A stretch of DNA of 64,000 nucleotides from Allorhizobium undicola ORS 992 = ATCC 700741 (lineage in GTDB: Bacteria; Pseudomonadota; Alphaproteobacteria; Rhizobiales; Rhizobiaceae). The position numbers and the translations under genes were made by a program. The notes below the pieces were generated by a model, which had not been told where the DNA came from, searched no databases, and saw only the letters and a program-made list of their open reading frames with translations. Every line of letters begins with the position of its first letter. Within the stretch, counting starts at the first letter, position 1. The DNA is taken from NCBI RefSeq assembly GCF_000621665.1, contig NZ_JHXQ01000004.1, positions 1 to 64,000 on the forward strand, written 5' to 3'. Below are positions 53,167 to 62,096 of the stretch, piece after piece.

Positions 53167-53210
53167 TGACGTAAAGCGTCAGGAGCGAATCTGAAAGATC
53201 GCGACACGCT

Positions 53211-53747
53211 TTACCCGGTCACGACGCCCACGAAAGGCAGTTCCCGGAAGGCATAGGCCACATCCATGCCATAGCCGACCACAAAGTAATCCGGGCACTC
53301 GAAGCCGACGAAATCGGCTTCAAAATCCTCCGTGCGCTTGACCTTCTTGTCCAGCAGCACGGCAATGGAAACATTGGCCGCCCCGCGCTCCAGCATCAGC
53401 GCCTTGGCAAATTGCAGCGTGCGGCCGGATTCGAGAATGTCATCGATAAGCAGCACGTTGCGGCCCTTCACGTCGCTATCGATGTCCTTGATGACCTTCA
53501 CGCCGCGCGACACCGTGCCGGTGCCATAGCTGGACAGCGTGATGAACTCCACCTCCGGCGCAAGGCCGGTATGATGCAGCGCCCGGATGAGATCGGCCGC
53601 GAAAATGAAGGATCCCTTCAAAACGGCAATCACCAGCAGATCATCGGAGGGACCTTCGGCAATGGCCTTGGCAATCTCGGTGTTGCGCGCGGCGATCGCC
53701 TCGGCAGTGAAAAGCGGCTCGATTGTTTTTCCGCGCACGACAGGCAT
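53211..53747 (-). CDS. hpt: Hypoxanthine phosphoribosyltransferase
   Basis: Salvages hypoxanthine (and often guanine) with PRPP to IMP/GMP. The 178-residue protein has LKGSFIFAADL, the metal-binding EVEFITLSSYG, the PRPP loop VLLIDDILESGRTL (98-111) and the base-specificity region PDYFVVGYGMD. ATG 53747 with GGAGA six bases upstream is preferred over the ATG at 53765. It lies between the RIME-like copy and the ftsE-divergent membrane protein, on the minus strand. Confidence 0.95.
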   Translation of the reverse strand: MPVVRGKTIEPLFTAEAIAARNTEIAKAIAEGPSDDLLVIAVLKGSFIFAADLIRALHHTGLAPEVEFITLSSYGTGTVSRGVKVIKDIDSDVKGRNVLLIDDILESGRTLQFAKALMLERGAANVSIAVLLDKKVKRTEDFEADFVGFECPDYFVVGYGMDVAYAFRELPFVGVVTG

Positions 53748-53907
53748 GGCTTCTCCATAAGTCAATGATGCATTCGGAGCGAGAGCTTTTCCGGGACAGG
53801 CTGAGCCGGTTTATCTCTGCGCATATGCGTAAACAGAAAGCGGGAGGATGATCCGGCCGACATGAAACGAGGACCGATAGAGCAAGCGTTCCCTACGGCC
53901 CGAAGAC

Positions 53908-54582
53908 CTACCGCAAATCTGCCGCGCTGACAGCAGCCGGATCGAAAGAAAGCTTCAATTCCGGGGTTTTTCCACCGGGGTGGGGCAGTTTTGCAGCAAT
54001 GCCCCGGCTTTGCCCGGCGCCAAGACCATCTGCTGGCGCTTCGATCAGCGTCGATGCCACGAGCCTGCCTTCAGAAAAAATATCGGCGCGAACCGGGGAA
54101 AGGCTTTGCCAGCCATCGCCGTGGTTTTCGATGATGGCGTTGATCAGCACGCTCGGAAGACCGGCAACATCCTGCTCGCGCAGCGTGACATGGGTAATGG
54201 CAAGTGGCCTGACCGGCGCAGATGAAGCAGCGGCAAAAAACACCTGCACACTGAGCGCGAGGACAAAGACCGCAAGCGCAATCAGCCCGACCATCGTAAG
54301 GAACATGCCACGGGAAAAGCCCTGCAAACGGCCTTCGAGAGTGCCAAGCAGCGCCTGCATTTCCCGGCGCCGCGCATGGGCTGGCGTGGAGGATGACAAA
54401 AATTCGGCCCGCAGGCGTGAGTGAAGATCCCCGACCGGATCCTTGACGGTCACGAAACGTGCATCCACCACATCCTGCGCCAGCACGAAGCCGCGGGCCG
54501 AAGCAGGGCGGGGACGCCGTTCGGGAAGAAGCAGGTCCATTTCGGGCTCGGAGGGTTTCGAGCGAAAGCGGAACGCATTCAT
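53908..54582 (-). CDS. Membrane-anchored protein of unknown function, divergent from ftsE
   Basis: A 224-residue protein. A cytoplasmic N-terminal region of about 95 residues (with ARFVTVKDPVGDLHSRLRAEF) precedes one hydrophobic segment (about 98-120, VGLIALAVFVLALSVQVFF). A periplasmic domain follows with beta-strand pattern (LAITHVTLREQDV, LINAIIENHGDGWQSL, AAKLPHPGGKTPELKLSF). The C-terminal domain resembles the DUF3426-like part of MJ0042 zinc-finger proteins that often sit here in rhizobia, but no CxxC zinc-finger is present. AAGGAGA upstream of 54582 fixes the start. Confidence 0.75.
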   Translation of the reverse strand: MNAFRFRSKPSEPEMDLLLPERRPRPASARGFVLAQDVVDARFVTVKDPVGDLHSRLRAEFLSSSTPAHARRREMQALLGTLEGRLQGFSRGMFLTMVGLIALAVFVLALSVQVFFAAASSAPVRPLAITHVTLREQDVAGLPSVLINAIIENHGDGWQSLSPVRADIFSEGRLVASTLIEAPADGLGAGQSRGIAAKLPHPGGKTPELKLSFDPAAVSAADLR

Positions 54583-54865
54583 GGGCTCTCCTTGCCGCGC
54601 CTTTCGGCTTGGCCCGTCTCTGTTGCAGCCAGATGCGCCACTGGGGGGGCATCTGGACGGATTAAAACGCTCCGGTGTCTCGGGCATTGAAACCAGACCC
54701 GTCCAGAGGTAAATTCGAATGGTTAATGATTTGCAAAAAATTGCCGGAATTTGCAGCTTCATGGTCGGCGTTTACCGAATGGTAACGTAGAACCTCAACA
54801 AGTCGGAAATGACTGCGGCAGCGCAGACCTCCTTTGCCTTTCACCGGAAACAAGCGGGCTTATCC

Positions 54866-55525
54866 TTGATTCATTTTGAAAATGTCGGCCTGAGATACGG
54901 CATGGGTTCCGAGATCCTCAGGGATCTCACCTTCGACATTCCCAAGCGCTCGTTCCAGTTTCTCACCGGTCCATCGGGCGCGGGCAAGACCACGCTTTTG
55001 CGCCTTTTGTTCATGTCGCTGAAGCCGACGCGCGGCCTGATCCGCAGCTTCGGACGCGACATCAACCAGATTCCGCGGGACGAGCTGCCGCTTCTTCGCC
55101 GGCGTATCGGCATCGTCTTCCAGGATTTTCGTCTGCTCGACCACCTGACCACCTATGAGAACGTGGCCCTGCCGCTGAGGGTACGCGGCAAGGAGGAAGC
55201 CAGCTATCGCCAGGACGTGCTGGAACTCCTGAAATGGGTTGGCCTTGGCGAACGTATCAATGTGCTTCCCGCCATTCTTTCCGGGGGGGAAAAGCAGCGC
55301 GCCGCCATCGCGCGCGCCCTGATCGACCGGCCGGAACTGCTTCTGGCCGACGAGCCGACCGGAAATGTCGATCCGCCTATGGCACGCCGGCTTCTGAGCC
55401 TGTTTCTCGAACTCAACCGGCTCGGCACCGCCGTCGTCATCGCCACCCACGATCTGGCCTTGATGGATCAGGTCAATGCACGGCGCATGATCCTGAGCGA
55501 GGGGCATCTCGATATCTATGAATAA
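54866..55525 (+). CDS. ftsE: Cell division ATP-binding protein FtsE (TTG start)
   Basis: FtsE with FtsX forms an ABC-type complex of the divisome that activates periplasmic cell-wall hydrolases. From TTG 54866 the protein has 219 residues, the usual family length. Walker A GPSGAGKTT is at 35-43, followed by VFQDFRLLDHLTTYENVALPL (Q-loop), LSGGEKQR, the Walker B LLLADEPTGNVD and the switch HDLAL. An in-frame ATG at 54809 would add 19 residues (MTAAAQTSFAFHRKQAGLS). Neither start has a strong ribosome-binding site. It overlaps ftsX by 8 bp. Confidence 0.92.
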   Translation: MIHFENVGLRYGMGSEILRDLTFDIPKRSFQFLTGPSGAGKTTLLRLLFMSLKPTRGLIRSFGRDINQIPRDELPLLRRRIGIVFQDFRLLDHLTTYENVALPLRVRGKEEASYRQDVLELLKWVGLGERINVLPAILSGGEKQRAAIARALIDRPELLLADEPTGNVDPPMARRLLSLFLELNRLGTAVVIATHDLALMDQVNARRMILSEGHLDIYE

Positions 55526-56561
55526 TCGTCAGCCGCCCCGTCCGCTTCCGCCGCGCATCACGCGCAGTCAACCCCAGCGCCCTGAGGCCACGCAGGGGCG
55601 CAAGCCGGAAATACAGGTGCGCGCCACCGGCCCCATCCTGCCGCCCTCCAACATTCAGGGTAATGCATTGATGGTGGTGATCGCCATCATGGCTTTTCTG
55701 GCCTGCCTGACGCTCGGCGCCGTTTCCATGGTGCGCGCCACCGCCGCAAGCTGGCAAAGCCAGATTTCCCGCGAGATCACCATCCAGATCAAGCCGGACG
55801 ACGCCATAGACATGAACAAGGCGCTGGCGCGTGCCCGCGAGCTGGCTCTGACCTTCGTCGGCACCAAGAGCGGTGAAATCGTCGATGAGGCGGCAACCGC
55901 CCGCCTTCTCGAACCCTGGCTCGGCTCCGGCCTCGATATTAACGACCTGCCGGTGCCACGCCTCGTCATCATCACCATAGACGAGAACAACCCGCCCGAT
56001 TTCGCCGCCATGCGCGACCTCTTGAGCACGCAGATACCGCAGGCCTTTCTGGACGATCACCGGACATGGGTGGACAGACTGGTATCCATGGCGCGAACCA
56101 CCGTCCTGATCGGTTCGGGCGTTCTCGTGCTTGTTTTCACCGCCATGGTGCTGACCGTGATCTTTGCCACGCGCGGCGCGCTCTCCGGCAACCGGCACAT
56201 CATCGAGGTTCTGCATTTCGTTGGCGCCGAAAGCCTGTTCGTTGCCAAGGAATTCCAGAAGCATTTCCTGAAAATAAGCCTGAAGGGCTCGGCGGCAGGC
56301 AGTCTGCTTGCCGCATCGGTTTTCGCGCTGGCCGGCTTTTGGCAGGACCAGAGGCTGGCAACGCCTCAGGCCGATCAGGCAAGCGCGCTCTTCGGCCGCT
56401 TCGAAATCGGCTTTACCGGCTATATGGGCATTTTCGCCACCATGATCGTCATTGCCCTGCTGACCACGGTCACGGCACGGCTTACCGTCATGCGGGCCAT
56501 TTATGAAATCGACCAGATCCGCTCCGATCCAAGCCGCACCGACGGGCTGCCGCAAGACTGA
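55518..56561 (+). CDS. ftsX: Cell division protein FtsX
   Basis: Membrane partner of FtsE in the divisome. The 347-residue protein has a proline/arginine-rich cytoplasmic N-terminus. A first membrane helix (about 52-72) is followed by the periplasmic loop (about 73-185) that contacts hydrolases or their activators. Three further helices are in ARTTVLIGSGVLVLVFTAMVL, AAGSLLAASVFALAGFW and IFATMIVIALLTTVTARL. The start lies within ftsE (8-bp overlap), so the two are translated together. Confidence 0.94.
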   Translation: MNNRQPPRPLPPRITRSQPQRPEATQGRKPEIQVRATGPILPPSNIQGNALMVVIAIMAFLACLTLGAVSMVRATAASWQSQISREITIQIKPDDAIDMNKALARARELALTFVGTKSGEIVDEAATARLLEPWLGSGLDINDLPVPRLVIITIDENNPPDFAAMRDLLSTQIPQAFLDDHRTWVDRLVSMARTTVLIGSGVLVLVFTAMVLTVIFATRGALSGNRHIIEVLHFVGAESLFVAKEFQKHFLKISLKGSAAGSLLAASVFALAGFWQDQRLATPQADQASALFGRFEIGFTGYMGIFATMIVIALLTTVTARLTVMRAIYEIDQIRSDPSRTDGLPQD

Positions 56562-56647
56562 GCGGATAAAGGGACTGAAACGGAAACCTTGGGCGTCAAG
56601 GATTGCAGGCAGCCTTGTCACGCCATGATCCGGAACATTTGCTCCAG

Positions 56648-56751
56648 GCATTTCCTGACGGAAAACCGGTTTCCACTTTTCCTGGAAATGCGGGGTCTCT
56701 GTTTTACGCATTTCCTGACGGAAAACCGGTTTCCACTTTTCCTGGAAATGC
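56648..56751. repeat. Two palindromic units in direct orientation, 60-bp period
   Basis: Identical 44-bp units at 56648-56691 and 56708-56751 with arms GCATTTCC and GGAAATGC and core AAAACCGGTTTCCACTTTT. They lie between ftsX and the ydcF-like gene, whose frame stays open through both. Confidence 0.95.
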
Positions 56752-56771
56752 TCAGGGATTATGGACAGAAC

Positions 56772-57470
56772 ATGATCTTGCGTCGAAAAGATTCGCAGAA
56801 CCGTTTGCAGTCCGCCCATCGGGCGGAGGGGCTGTTTTCGCCCCATGGCCGCCTTCGCAGAGTGCTGCGCTACGGCGGCTATCTCATGCTGGCGGTTATT
56901 GCCTTGCTGGTGGCGGGCTTCCTGCATTTCGCCGATCAGGTCACGCTCATGGTTCCGCCTGAAAACCCGAAGGCCGACGCCATCGTCGTCCTGACCGGCG
57001 GATACCAGCGCATCGACACCGCAATCGAGCTTCTGGAGCGCAAGGCAGGCCAACGCCTGCTGATTTCGGGCGTGGATCCCAATACCACGCCTTCGCAGAT
57101 CCGCCGCATGACGCAGACGTCGCCCGCCCTGTTCAATTGCTGCGTGGATGTGGGCTATCAGGCCATAGACACGATTGGCAATGCCAATGAAGCAACGCGC
57201 TGGATAAACGACAAGCATTATGCCTCCGTGCTGGTCGTCACCAGCAATTACCACATGCAGCGCAGCCTGATGGAATTGCGGCGGCTGGACAGGCAAACGG
57301 ATTTCATCCCCTATCCCGTCGTCAACAGCGACCTTCGCACCAAGGCGTGGTTTTCCGATCCCAATGCCCTGCGTACCCTGCTGGCGGAATATGTGAAAAT
57401 GCTGCTGGCCCAGGGCCGTGACATCGTGGGTTGGGAAAGCTGGAGCGGGTTGCGCTCGGCCATGCGCTGA
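56772..57470 (+). CDS. YdcF family protein (DUF218; ElyC/SanA-like)
   Basis: A 232-residue inner-membrane protein. One N-terminal helix (about 38-58) and a large periplasmic DUF218 domain are visible. The DUF218 motifs are ADAIVVLTGGYQRIDTAIELL, LISGVDPNTT and VTSNYHMQRSLMELRRL. E. coli ElyC/SanA relatives affect envelope integrity and the lipid carrier for peptidoglycan. An ATG at 56772 fits the family; the frame is open upstream through two repeats and would add a duplicated HFLTENRFPLFLEM peptide, which I regard as untranslated. It follows ftsEX in the same direction. Confidence 0.88.
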   Translation: MILRRKDSQNRLQSAHRAEGLFSPHGRLRRVLRYGGYLMLAVIALLVAGFLHFADQVTLMVPPENPKADAIVVLTGGYQRIDTAIELLERKAGQRLLISGVDPNTTPSQIRRMTQTSPALFNCCVDVGYQAIDTIGNANEATRWINDKHYASVLVVTSNYHMQRSLMELRRLDRQTDFIPYPVVNSDLRTKAWFSDPNALRTLLAEYVKMLLAQGRDIVGWESWSGLRSAMR

Positions 57471-57569
57471 AAACCACGGCAAATCCCCCCGAAGAAAGCC
57501 GGAGTTTCATCTTTCGAGGCCTTGCGATTTCGTATAGGCAGGGCAGCATTCATTGCCGGATACTGCATC

Positions 57570-58355
57570 ATGCTTGCACTACGCTCTCAAATCTTCAACG
57601 TGATTTTCTACGCCAACCTGATCATGCGCATGGTCCTGTTGTCGCCTTTCTATTTCATTTTGCCGCGCAAAACGGCCTATCGCATTCCCAAGGCCTGGGC
57701 CAGTTCCAGCCATTGGCTGATGAAAACCATTGTCGGCACCACCTTCGAAATCGAGGGGCTGGAGAACCTTCCCCAGGGAGGCTATATCCTTGCTCCCAAG
57801 CACCAGTCCTTCTGGGATACCTATGCGCTGCTGCCCTGGCTGAACGATCCGGTCTACATCCTCAAGCGTGAATTGATGTGGATTCCGCTCTTCGGCTGGT
57901 ATGCCGCCAAGCAGCGGATGATCCCCGTCAACCGTGGCGCCCGCGGCAAGGCCATGGTGAAGGTCATGCAACGAACATCGCAGGAGATGGCCAAGGGGCG
58001 CCAGCTTGTCATCTATCCCGAAGGCACGCGACGTCCTCCGGGGGCTGAACCCGTTTACAAATACGGCATTGCCCGCCTCTATCGCGATCTCGGCATTCCC
58101 GTCGTGCCTGTGGCCGTTCATGCGGGCCTGTTCTGGCCCCGCCGCAGCACCATGCGCTATCCCGGCCATTACAAGATCCGTATCCTGCCGCCAATAGCGC
58201 CGGGCATGGAGCCTGACCGCTTCTTCGAAAAGCTCACGACGGAGCTGGAAGCCGCAAGCGATGCGCTTCTGCTGGAAGCTGCCGCAACCAATCCCGATCT
58301 GCCGCTGCCGCCCACCGCACTTCAGCGGATCGAAACGCTGAAGGCCAGCCGCTGA
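57570..58355 (+). CDS. plsC: 1-acyl-sn-glycerol-3-phosphate acyltransferase
   Basis: PlsC makes phosphatidic acid from lysophosphatidic acid at the inner membrane. The 261-residue protein has an N-terminal membrane segment (about 8-35), the catalytic HQSFWD in PKHQSFWDTYA, the substrate-binding YPEGTRRPPG and the later VPVAVHAGLFW. The start at 57570 matches the family. It is the last gene of the ftsE-ftsX-ydcF-plsC series. Confidence 0.94.
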   Translation: MLALRSQIFNVIFYANLIMRMVLLSPFYFILPRKTAYRIPKAWASSSHWLMKTIVGTTFEIEGLENLPQGGYILAPKHQSFWDTYALLPWLNDPVYILKRELMWIPLFGWYAAKQRMIPVNRGARGKAMVKVMQRTSQEMAKGRQLVIYPEGTRRPPGAEPVYKYGIARLYRDLGIPVVPVAVHAGLFWPRRSTMRYPGHYKIRILPPIAPGMEPDRFFEKLTTELEAASDALLLEAAATNPDLPLPPTALQRIETLKASR

Positions 58356-58401
58356 GCAGGAAACCGCCCCGCAAGGAGCATGGCTGTTTCAGCCCGCCGT
58401 C

Positions 58402-58920
58402 TCAAGCATCGAGCTGGCTGGCAACGCTCTCCAGCCAGCGGTCGCGAATTCCCATGCTGCGCAAATGCGCTACGGTATTGAGAACATAGGCATCGTTCGG
58501 GCCGGAATGGCCCGAAGCATTTGCCACCACGCCAACGGCTTCGTCCACGGATAGCCTTCCGGCATATTGCGGATGATCACGATCCACGACATAGCCCAGA
58601 GCCTGCACGGCGCGGCCATCGCCGAGAAGCAGGGAGAGGGTGCGTTCCTTGTAGACATGCGTCACCAGTTCGCGCTCGCGCAGATAGCTGAGAGCGCCGG
58701 GCCATTCGGCAGGCCCCACCCGGAAGGCCACCCCATGGCAGGAGCCTCCGAAATCCAGCCCCAGCACCAGTCCCGGCCGCTCCTGCGAGCCGCGATGGTG
58801 CCAGGAGCGCACGCAAAGCGACCGGCGATAGCCATGTGCCCGTGCCGAAATCTTCTCTTGAAACGGGAAACCCGGGTTCCACATCAAAGAACCGTAGCCA
58901 AAGACCCAAAATTCGTTCAT
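58402..58920 (-). CDS. ChaC-type gamma-glutamylcyclotransferase
   Basis: ChaC enzymes degrade glutathione to 5-oxoproline and Cys-Gly in the cytosol. The 172-residue protein shows the substrate-loop VFGYGSLMWNPGF near the N-terminus, the RSWHHRGSQERPGLVLGL motif, and the conserved catalytic glutamate region RERELVTHVY. It is divergent from the DUF2125 gene by 50 bp. ATG 58920 is chosen because the family begins with NEFWVFGYGSL. Confidence 0.93.
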   Translation of the reverse strand: MNEFWVFGYGSLMWNPGFPFQEKISARAHGYRRSLCVRSWHHRGSQERPGLVLGLDFGGSCHGVAFRVGPAEWPGALSYLRERELVTHVYKERTLSLLLGDGRAVQALGYVVDRDHPQYAGRLSVDEAVGVVANASGHSGPNDAYVLNTVAHLRSMGIRDRWLESVASQLDA

Positions 58921-58970
58921 ATCCCAATACATACCAAAAGCTTCGAAGCGGCACACAATTGGAGAAGCCT

Positions 58971-59984
58971 ATGGCCACGTCAAGCCGAGCGGGTAAAAGC
59001 ACTGGAAAAAGGCGCCTTCTTTCCGCGCTTGTCTGGGCCATCCTGGCCATTATCGCCTATACGGCGGCATGGTTTGCCGTTGCCAATTACACCACGCAAA
59101 AAGTCGAATCGGTGTTTGACGGGGATAATCCGCTCGCAGCAGCCCTTGATTGCGACGACATGAGCATAGCCGGTTTTCCGCTGAGGTTCGGCCTGTTCTG
59201 CTCGAAGGTGAATATCAACGACCAGCGCAACGGCATCATGGGAACGGCGGGGGCCTTCCGCTCCTCCGCACAGATTTTCAGGCCCGGCAACATCACCTGG
59301 GAGCTGGATGGCCCGGCCATCATCCAGACTGCCAATCAGATTGCCGCGACGCTTCGCTGGGACCGGATGCACTCCAACATGTCGGTGGGCTGGAGCGGCA
59401 CCGAATCCGCATCAACGAAGCTCGAACGCTGGCAAGCCAACATCACCGAGGCCAGCACCGGCGCCATGCTGGCGCTGGCAGGTGAGGAAGGCCGCATCAA
59501 GGTGAAGCGGGAGGGCGCCGATCTCACTGCCAGCCTGCGTCTTGTTTCTCTTGCCATTGGTGAAAACGACGATGCACAGCGCCTGCCCAACGCCACGGTG
59601 CAGGGCCAGTTGCGGCTCTTCGGTCAGGCTGGTGTTCTGGATATAGACCATCCCGTTCCCTTGCAGATCCATGGGCTCGAAGGTCAGTTCGATACGCTGG
59701 AAGTGGATATGGGCGAAGGGCGCAAGCTCAAGGCAAGCGGCCCGGTTTCCATCGATGAACGCGGCCTTGTCTCCGGCACGCTGAAAGTGGAGCTGGACAA
59801 GGTCGATAGCTGGCGGGATATGGTCATCGGCGCCTATCCCGGCACCAGGGATGCCGCCCGCCTTGCCGCCAAGGGCTTGCGGGCGCTGTTCATGGGCCAG
59901 AACCAGGGCAATGTAACGCTTCAGATCACCAACGGCGTCATCGTTCTGGGCTTCATTCCGCTCGGAAACATTCCGCCGCTTTAG
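58971..59984 (+). CDS. DUF2125 domain protein
   Basis: A 337-residue alphaproteobacterial protein of unknown function. It has a basic N-terminus, one membrane helix (about 18-38), and a long periplasmic beta-rich domain with FPLRFGLFC, VDSWRDMV and GFIPLGNIPPL, typical of DUF2125. AsmA-like architecture suggests lipid or envelope handling, which is inference. GGAGA lies just upstream of ATG 58971. It converges with tyrC. Confidence 0.9.
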   Translation: MATSSRAGKSTGKRRLLSALVWAILAIIAYTAAWFAVANYTTQKVESVFDGDNPLAAALDCDDMSIAGFPLRFGLFCSKVNINDQRNGIMGTAGAFRSSAQIFRPGNITWELDGPAIIQTANQIAATLRWDRMHSNMSVGWSGTESASTKLERWQANITEASTGAMLALAGEEGRIKVKREGADLTASLRLVSLAIGENDDAQRLPNATVQGQLRLFGQAGVLDIDHPVPLQIHGLEGQFDTLEVDMGEGRKLKASGPVSIDERGLVSGTLKVELDKVDSWRDMVIGAYPGTRDAARLAAKGLRALFMGQNQGNVTLQITNGVIVLGFIPLGNIPPL

Positions 59985-60008
59985 GAAAAGCGGAATAATT
60001 CCAGAAAC

Positions 60009-60935
60009 TTACTTTTTCTCCTCCAGCGCATGGCGGCCGAAGTCGGGAACGTCCACGTCCTGACCGGCCTCGACGATGGAGCGGCGGATGGCGCGGGTGC
60101 GGGTAAAAAGTTCGAACAGCTTGTCGCCCTCCCCCCAGCGTATGGCACGCTGCAAGGAAGCGAGATCCTCCGAAAACCGCGCCAGCATTTCAAGGATTGC
60201 ATCCTTGTTGTGCAGGCAGACGTCGCGCCACATGGTGGGATCGGACGCTGCCAGGCGGGTAAAATCGCGAAAGCCGGAAGCGGAATATTTGATGACCTCG
60301 GATTCCGTCACTGTCTCGAGGTCATCCGCCGTACCGACGATGTTATAGGCGATGATATGCGGCAGGTGGGAAACGATCGCCAACACCTTGTCGTGATGCT
60401 GCGGGTCCATTTCATCCACCTTGGAGCCCAGAGCCTCCCAGAAGGCCCGAAGCCGGGCCAGCGGCTCGGCCGGTGTTTCGGGCAGCGGCGTGAAAATGCA
60501 CCAGCGCCCTTTGAACAGGCCGGAAAAGCCTGCATCCGGACCGGATTTTTCCGTTCCCGCCAAGGGATGGCCGGGAATGAAATGCACGTCATCGGGCATG
60601 TGCGGCGCCATCTGCGCGATGACGGAAGCCTTGGTGGAACCGACATCGGTGACGATGGCGCCGGGCTTGAGGGCAGGCGCCATCTGCACCGCCACGCTTT
60701 CCGATGCCCCCACCGGCACCGAGACGATGACGAGATCGGCATTCTCCACGGCTTGCGCGGCAGAGGTCGTATAGCGGTCGCCAAGGCCGAGTTCTTCCGC
60801 CCGCGTCAAGGTATGCTGCGAGCGGGTAGAGATCACGATTTCACGCGCAAGACCGAGCTTGCGAATGTCGCGGGCAATGGACGAGCCGATCAGGCCAATG
60901 CCGATCAGCGCGATCCGGTCAAACATCGGCTGCAT
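60009..60935 (-). CDS. tyrC: Prephenate/arogenate dehydrogenase
   Basis: Catalyses the NAD(P)-linked oxidation of prephenate or arogenate on the way to tyrosine. The 308-residue protein has the Rossmann motif IALIGIGLIGSSIARDI near residue 8, VTDVGSTKASV, FIPGHPLAGTEKSG with the catalytic histidine, and SHLPHIIAYNIV. No regulatory ACT or chorismate mutase domain is present. It overlaps hisC by the TGATG junction (60933-60937), a common rhizobial pair. Confidence 0.94.
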   Translation of the reverse strand: MQPMFDRIALIGIGLIGSSIARDIRKLGLAREIVISTRSQHTLTRAEELGLGDRYTTSAAQAVENADLVIVSVPVGASESVAVQMAPALKPGAIVTDVGSTKASVIAQMAPHMPDDVHFIPGHPLAGTEKSGPDAGFSGLFKGRWCIFTPLPETPAEPLARLRAFWEALGSKVDEMDPQHHDKVLAIVSHLPHIIAYNIVGTADDLETVTESEVIKYSASGFRDFTRLAASDPTMWRDVCLHNKDAILEMLARFSEDLASLQRAIRWGEGDKLFELFTRTRAIRRSIVEAGQDVDVPDFGRHALEEKK

Positions 60936-62038
60936 CAGGCCTGTCCCAGAAAGTCTTTAAGAGCGGCAATAACCCCGAGATTGGCCTCTTCCGTGCCAAC
61001 TGACATGCGCAGCGAATTGGCAAATCCATAGGCCTTGACGGCGCGCAGAATAAACCCGCGCGACGTCAGGAATTCATCGGCCTGCGGCGCACGCTTGCCA
61101 TCCACATCCGGAAAATGGATCAGCAGGAAATTGGCGACGGAGGGTGTCACCTTCAGCCCCATGGCCTCGAATTCCTGCGTCAGCCGGTTGATCCAGCCAA
61201 GATTGAAATCCACCACCTTGTCGGTAAAATCCCGATCCAGAATGGCGGCGGCACCAGCGGAAATCGCCGCACTGTTCAGATTGAAGGGGCCGCGTACCCG
61301 GTTGACGGCATCGATAATGGCGGCGGGCGCGTACATCCAGCCGATACGCAGTGCAGCAAGACCATAGATCTTCGAGAAGGTGCGCGTCATCACGACATTG
61401 CGGTTTTCGGAAACGATCTCGATACCCGCCTCATAGTCGTTGCGGCGAACATATTCGGAATAGGCGGCATCCAGCACCAGCAGGACATGCCTGGGCAGAC
61501 CTGCCACCAGACGGCGAATATCCGCACCCGGCACATAGGTGCCCGTCGGGTTGCCGGGATTGGCGATGAAGATCATGCGGGTCTTGTCGGTGACAGCGGC
61601 GAGAATGGCATCCACATCCACCTGGCCGTTATTTTCCTTGACCGTTACCGGCGTGGCCCCAGCGGCGGTAATCTGGATCTTGTAGACCAGAAAGCCGTGT
61701 TCGGTGATGATCGCCTCATCACCCGCCCCGAGATAGACATGGGCCAGCAGTCCCAGCAATTCATCGGAACCGTTGCCGCAGAGAATATTGGCCGGATTGA
61801 GGCCGTGGGCGCTGGCAATGGCCTGGCGCAGCTTCACCGCCTGCCCGTCCGGATAGATCTCAAGCTGGCTGGCGGCAGCCTTGAAAGCTTCGATGGCCTT
61901 GGGGCTGGGGCCAAGCGGGGTTTCATTGGAGGAGAGCTTGTAAACCCGCTCCACGCCCGGCGCATGTTCCTTGCCCGGAACATAGGCTGCAATGTCGAGA
62001 ATTCCCGGACGTGGAACAGGCTCAAGCTTGGCACTCAT
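60935..62038 (-). CDS. hisC: Histidinol-phosphate / aromatic aminotransferase
   Basis: A class I/II PLP aminotransferase of 367 residues. By family it converts imidazole-acetol phosphate to histidinol phosphate, and next to tyrC it may also serve tyrosine or phenylalanine synthesis. Motifs: [46 protein letters not shown], and the PLP lysine in [16 protein letters not shown]. The start at 62038 has AGGATCC upstream. A methyltransferase gene lies 58 bp upstream on the same strand. Confidence 0.94.
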   Translation of the reverse strand: MSAKLEPVPRPGILDIAAYVPGKEHAPGVERVYKLSSNETPLGPSPKAIEAFKAAASQLEIYPDGQAVKLRQAIASAHGLNPANILCGNGSDELLGLLAHVYLGAGDEAIITEHGFLVYKIQITAAGATPVTVKENNGQVDVDAILAAVTDKTRMIFIANPGNPTGTYVPGADIRRLVAGLPRHVLLVLDAAYSEYVRRNDYEAGIEIVSENRNVVMTRTFSKIYGLAALRIGWMYAPAAIIDAVNRVRGPFNLNSAAISAGAAAILDRDFTDKVVDFNLGWINRLTQEFEAMGLKVTPSVANFLLIHFPDVDGKRAPQADEFLTSRGFILRAVKAYGFANSLRMSVGTEEANLGVIAALKDFLGQA

Positions 62039-62096
62039 GGCAACGGATCCTGATGAAATGGACTTTGATGGAGGGTTTTGCCTTATCCGCTCGCAC

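Larger units (their letters stand above)
52689..53210. other. Intergenic region between hpt and cpdR, with terminator and RIME-like repeat
   Basis: About 520 bp. From right to left it contains a RIME-like element (53061-53166), an unassigned stretch (52957-53060), an intrinsic terminator reading left (52924-52956) and the cpdR 5' region with a CtrA-like half-site. No protein gene is supported. Confidence 0.5.

Noticed and set aside
59976..59993. CCGCTTT/AAAGCGG hairpin at the end of the DUF2125 gene as terminator
   Set aside because: Short stem that includes the stop codon and has no U tract; too weak to call.
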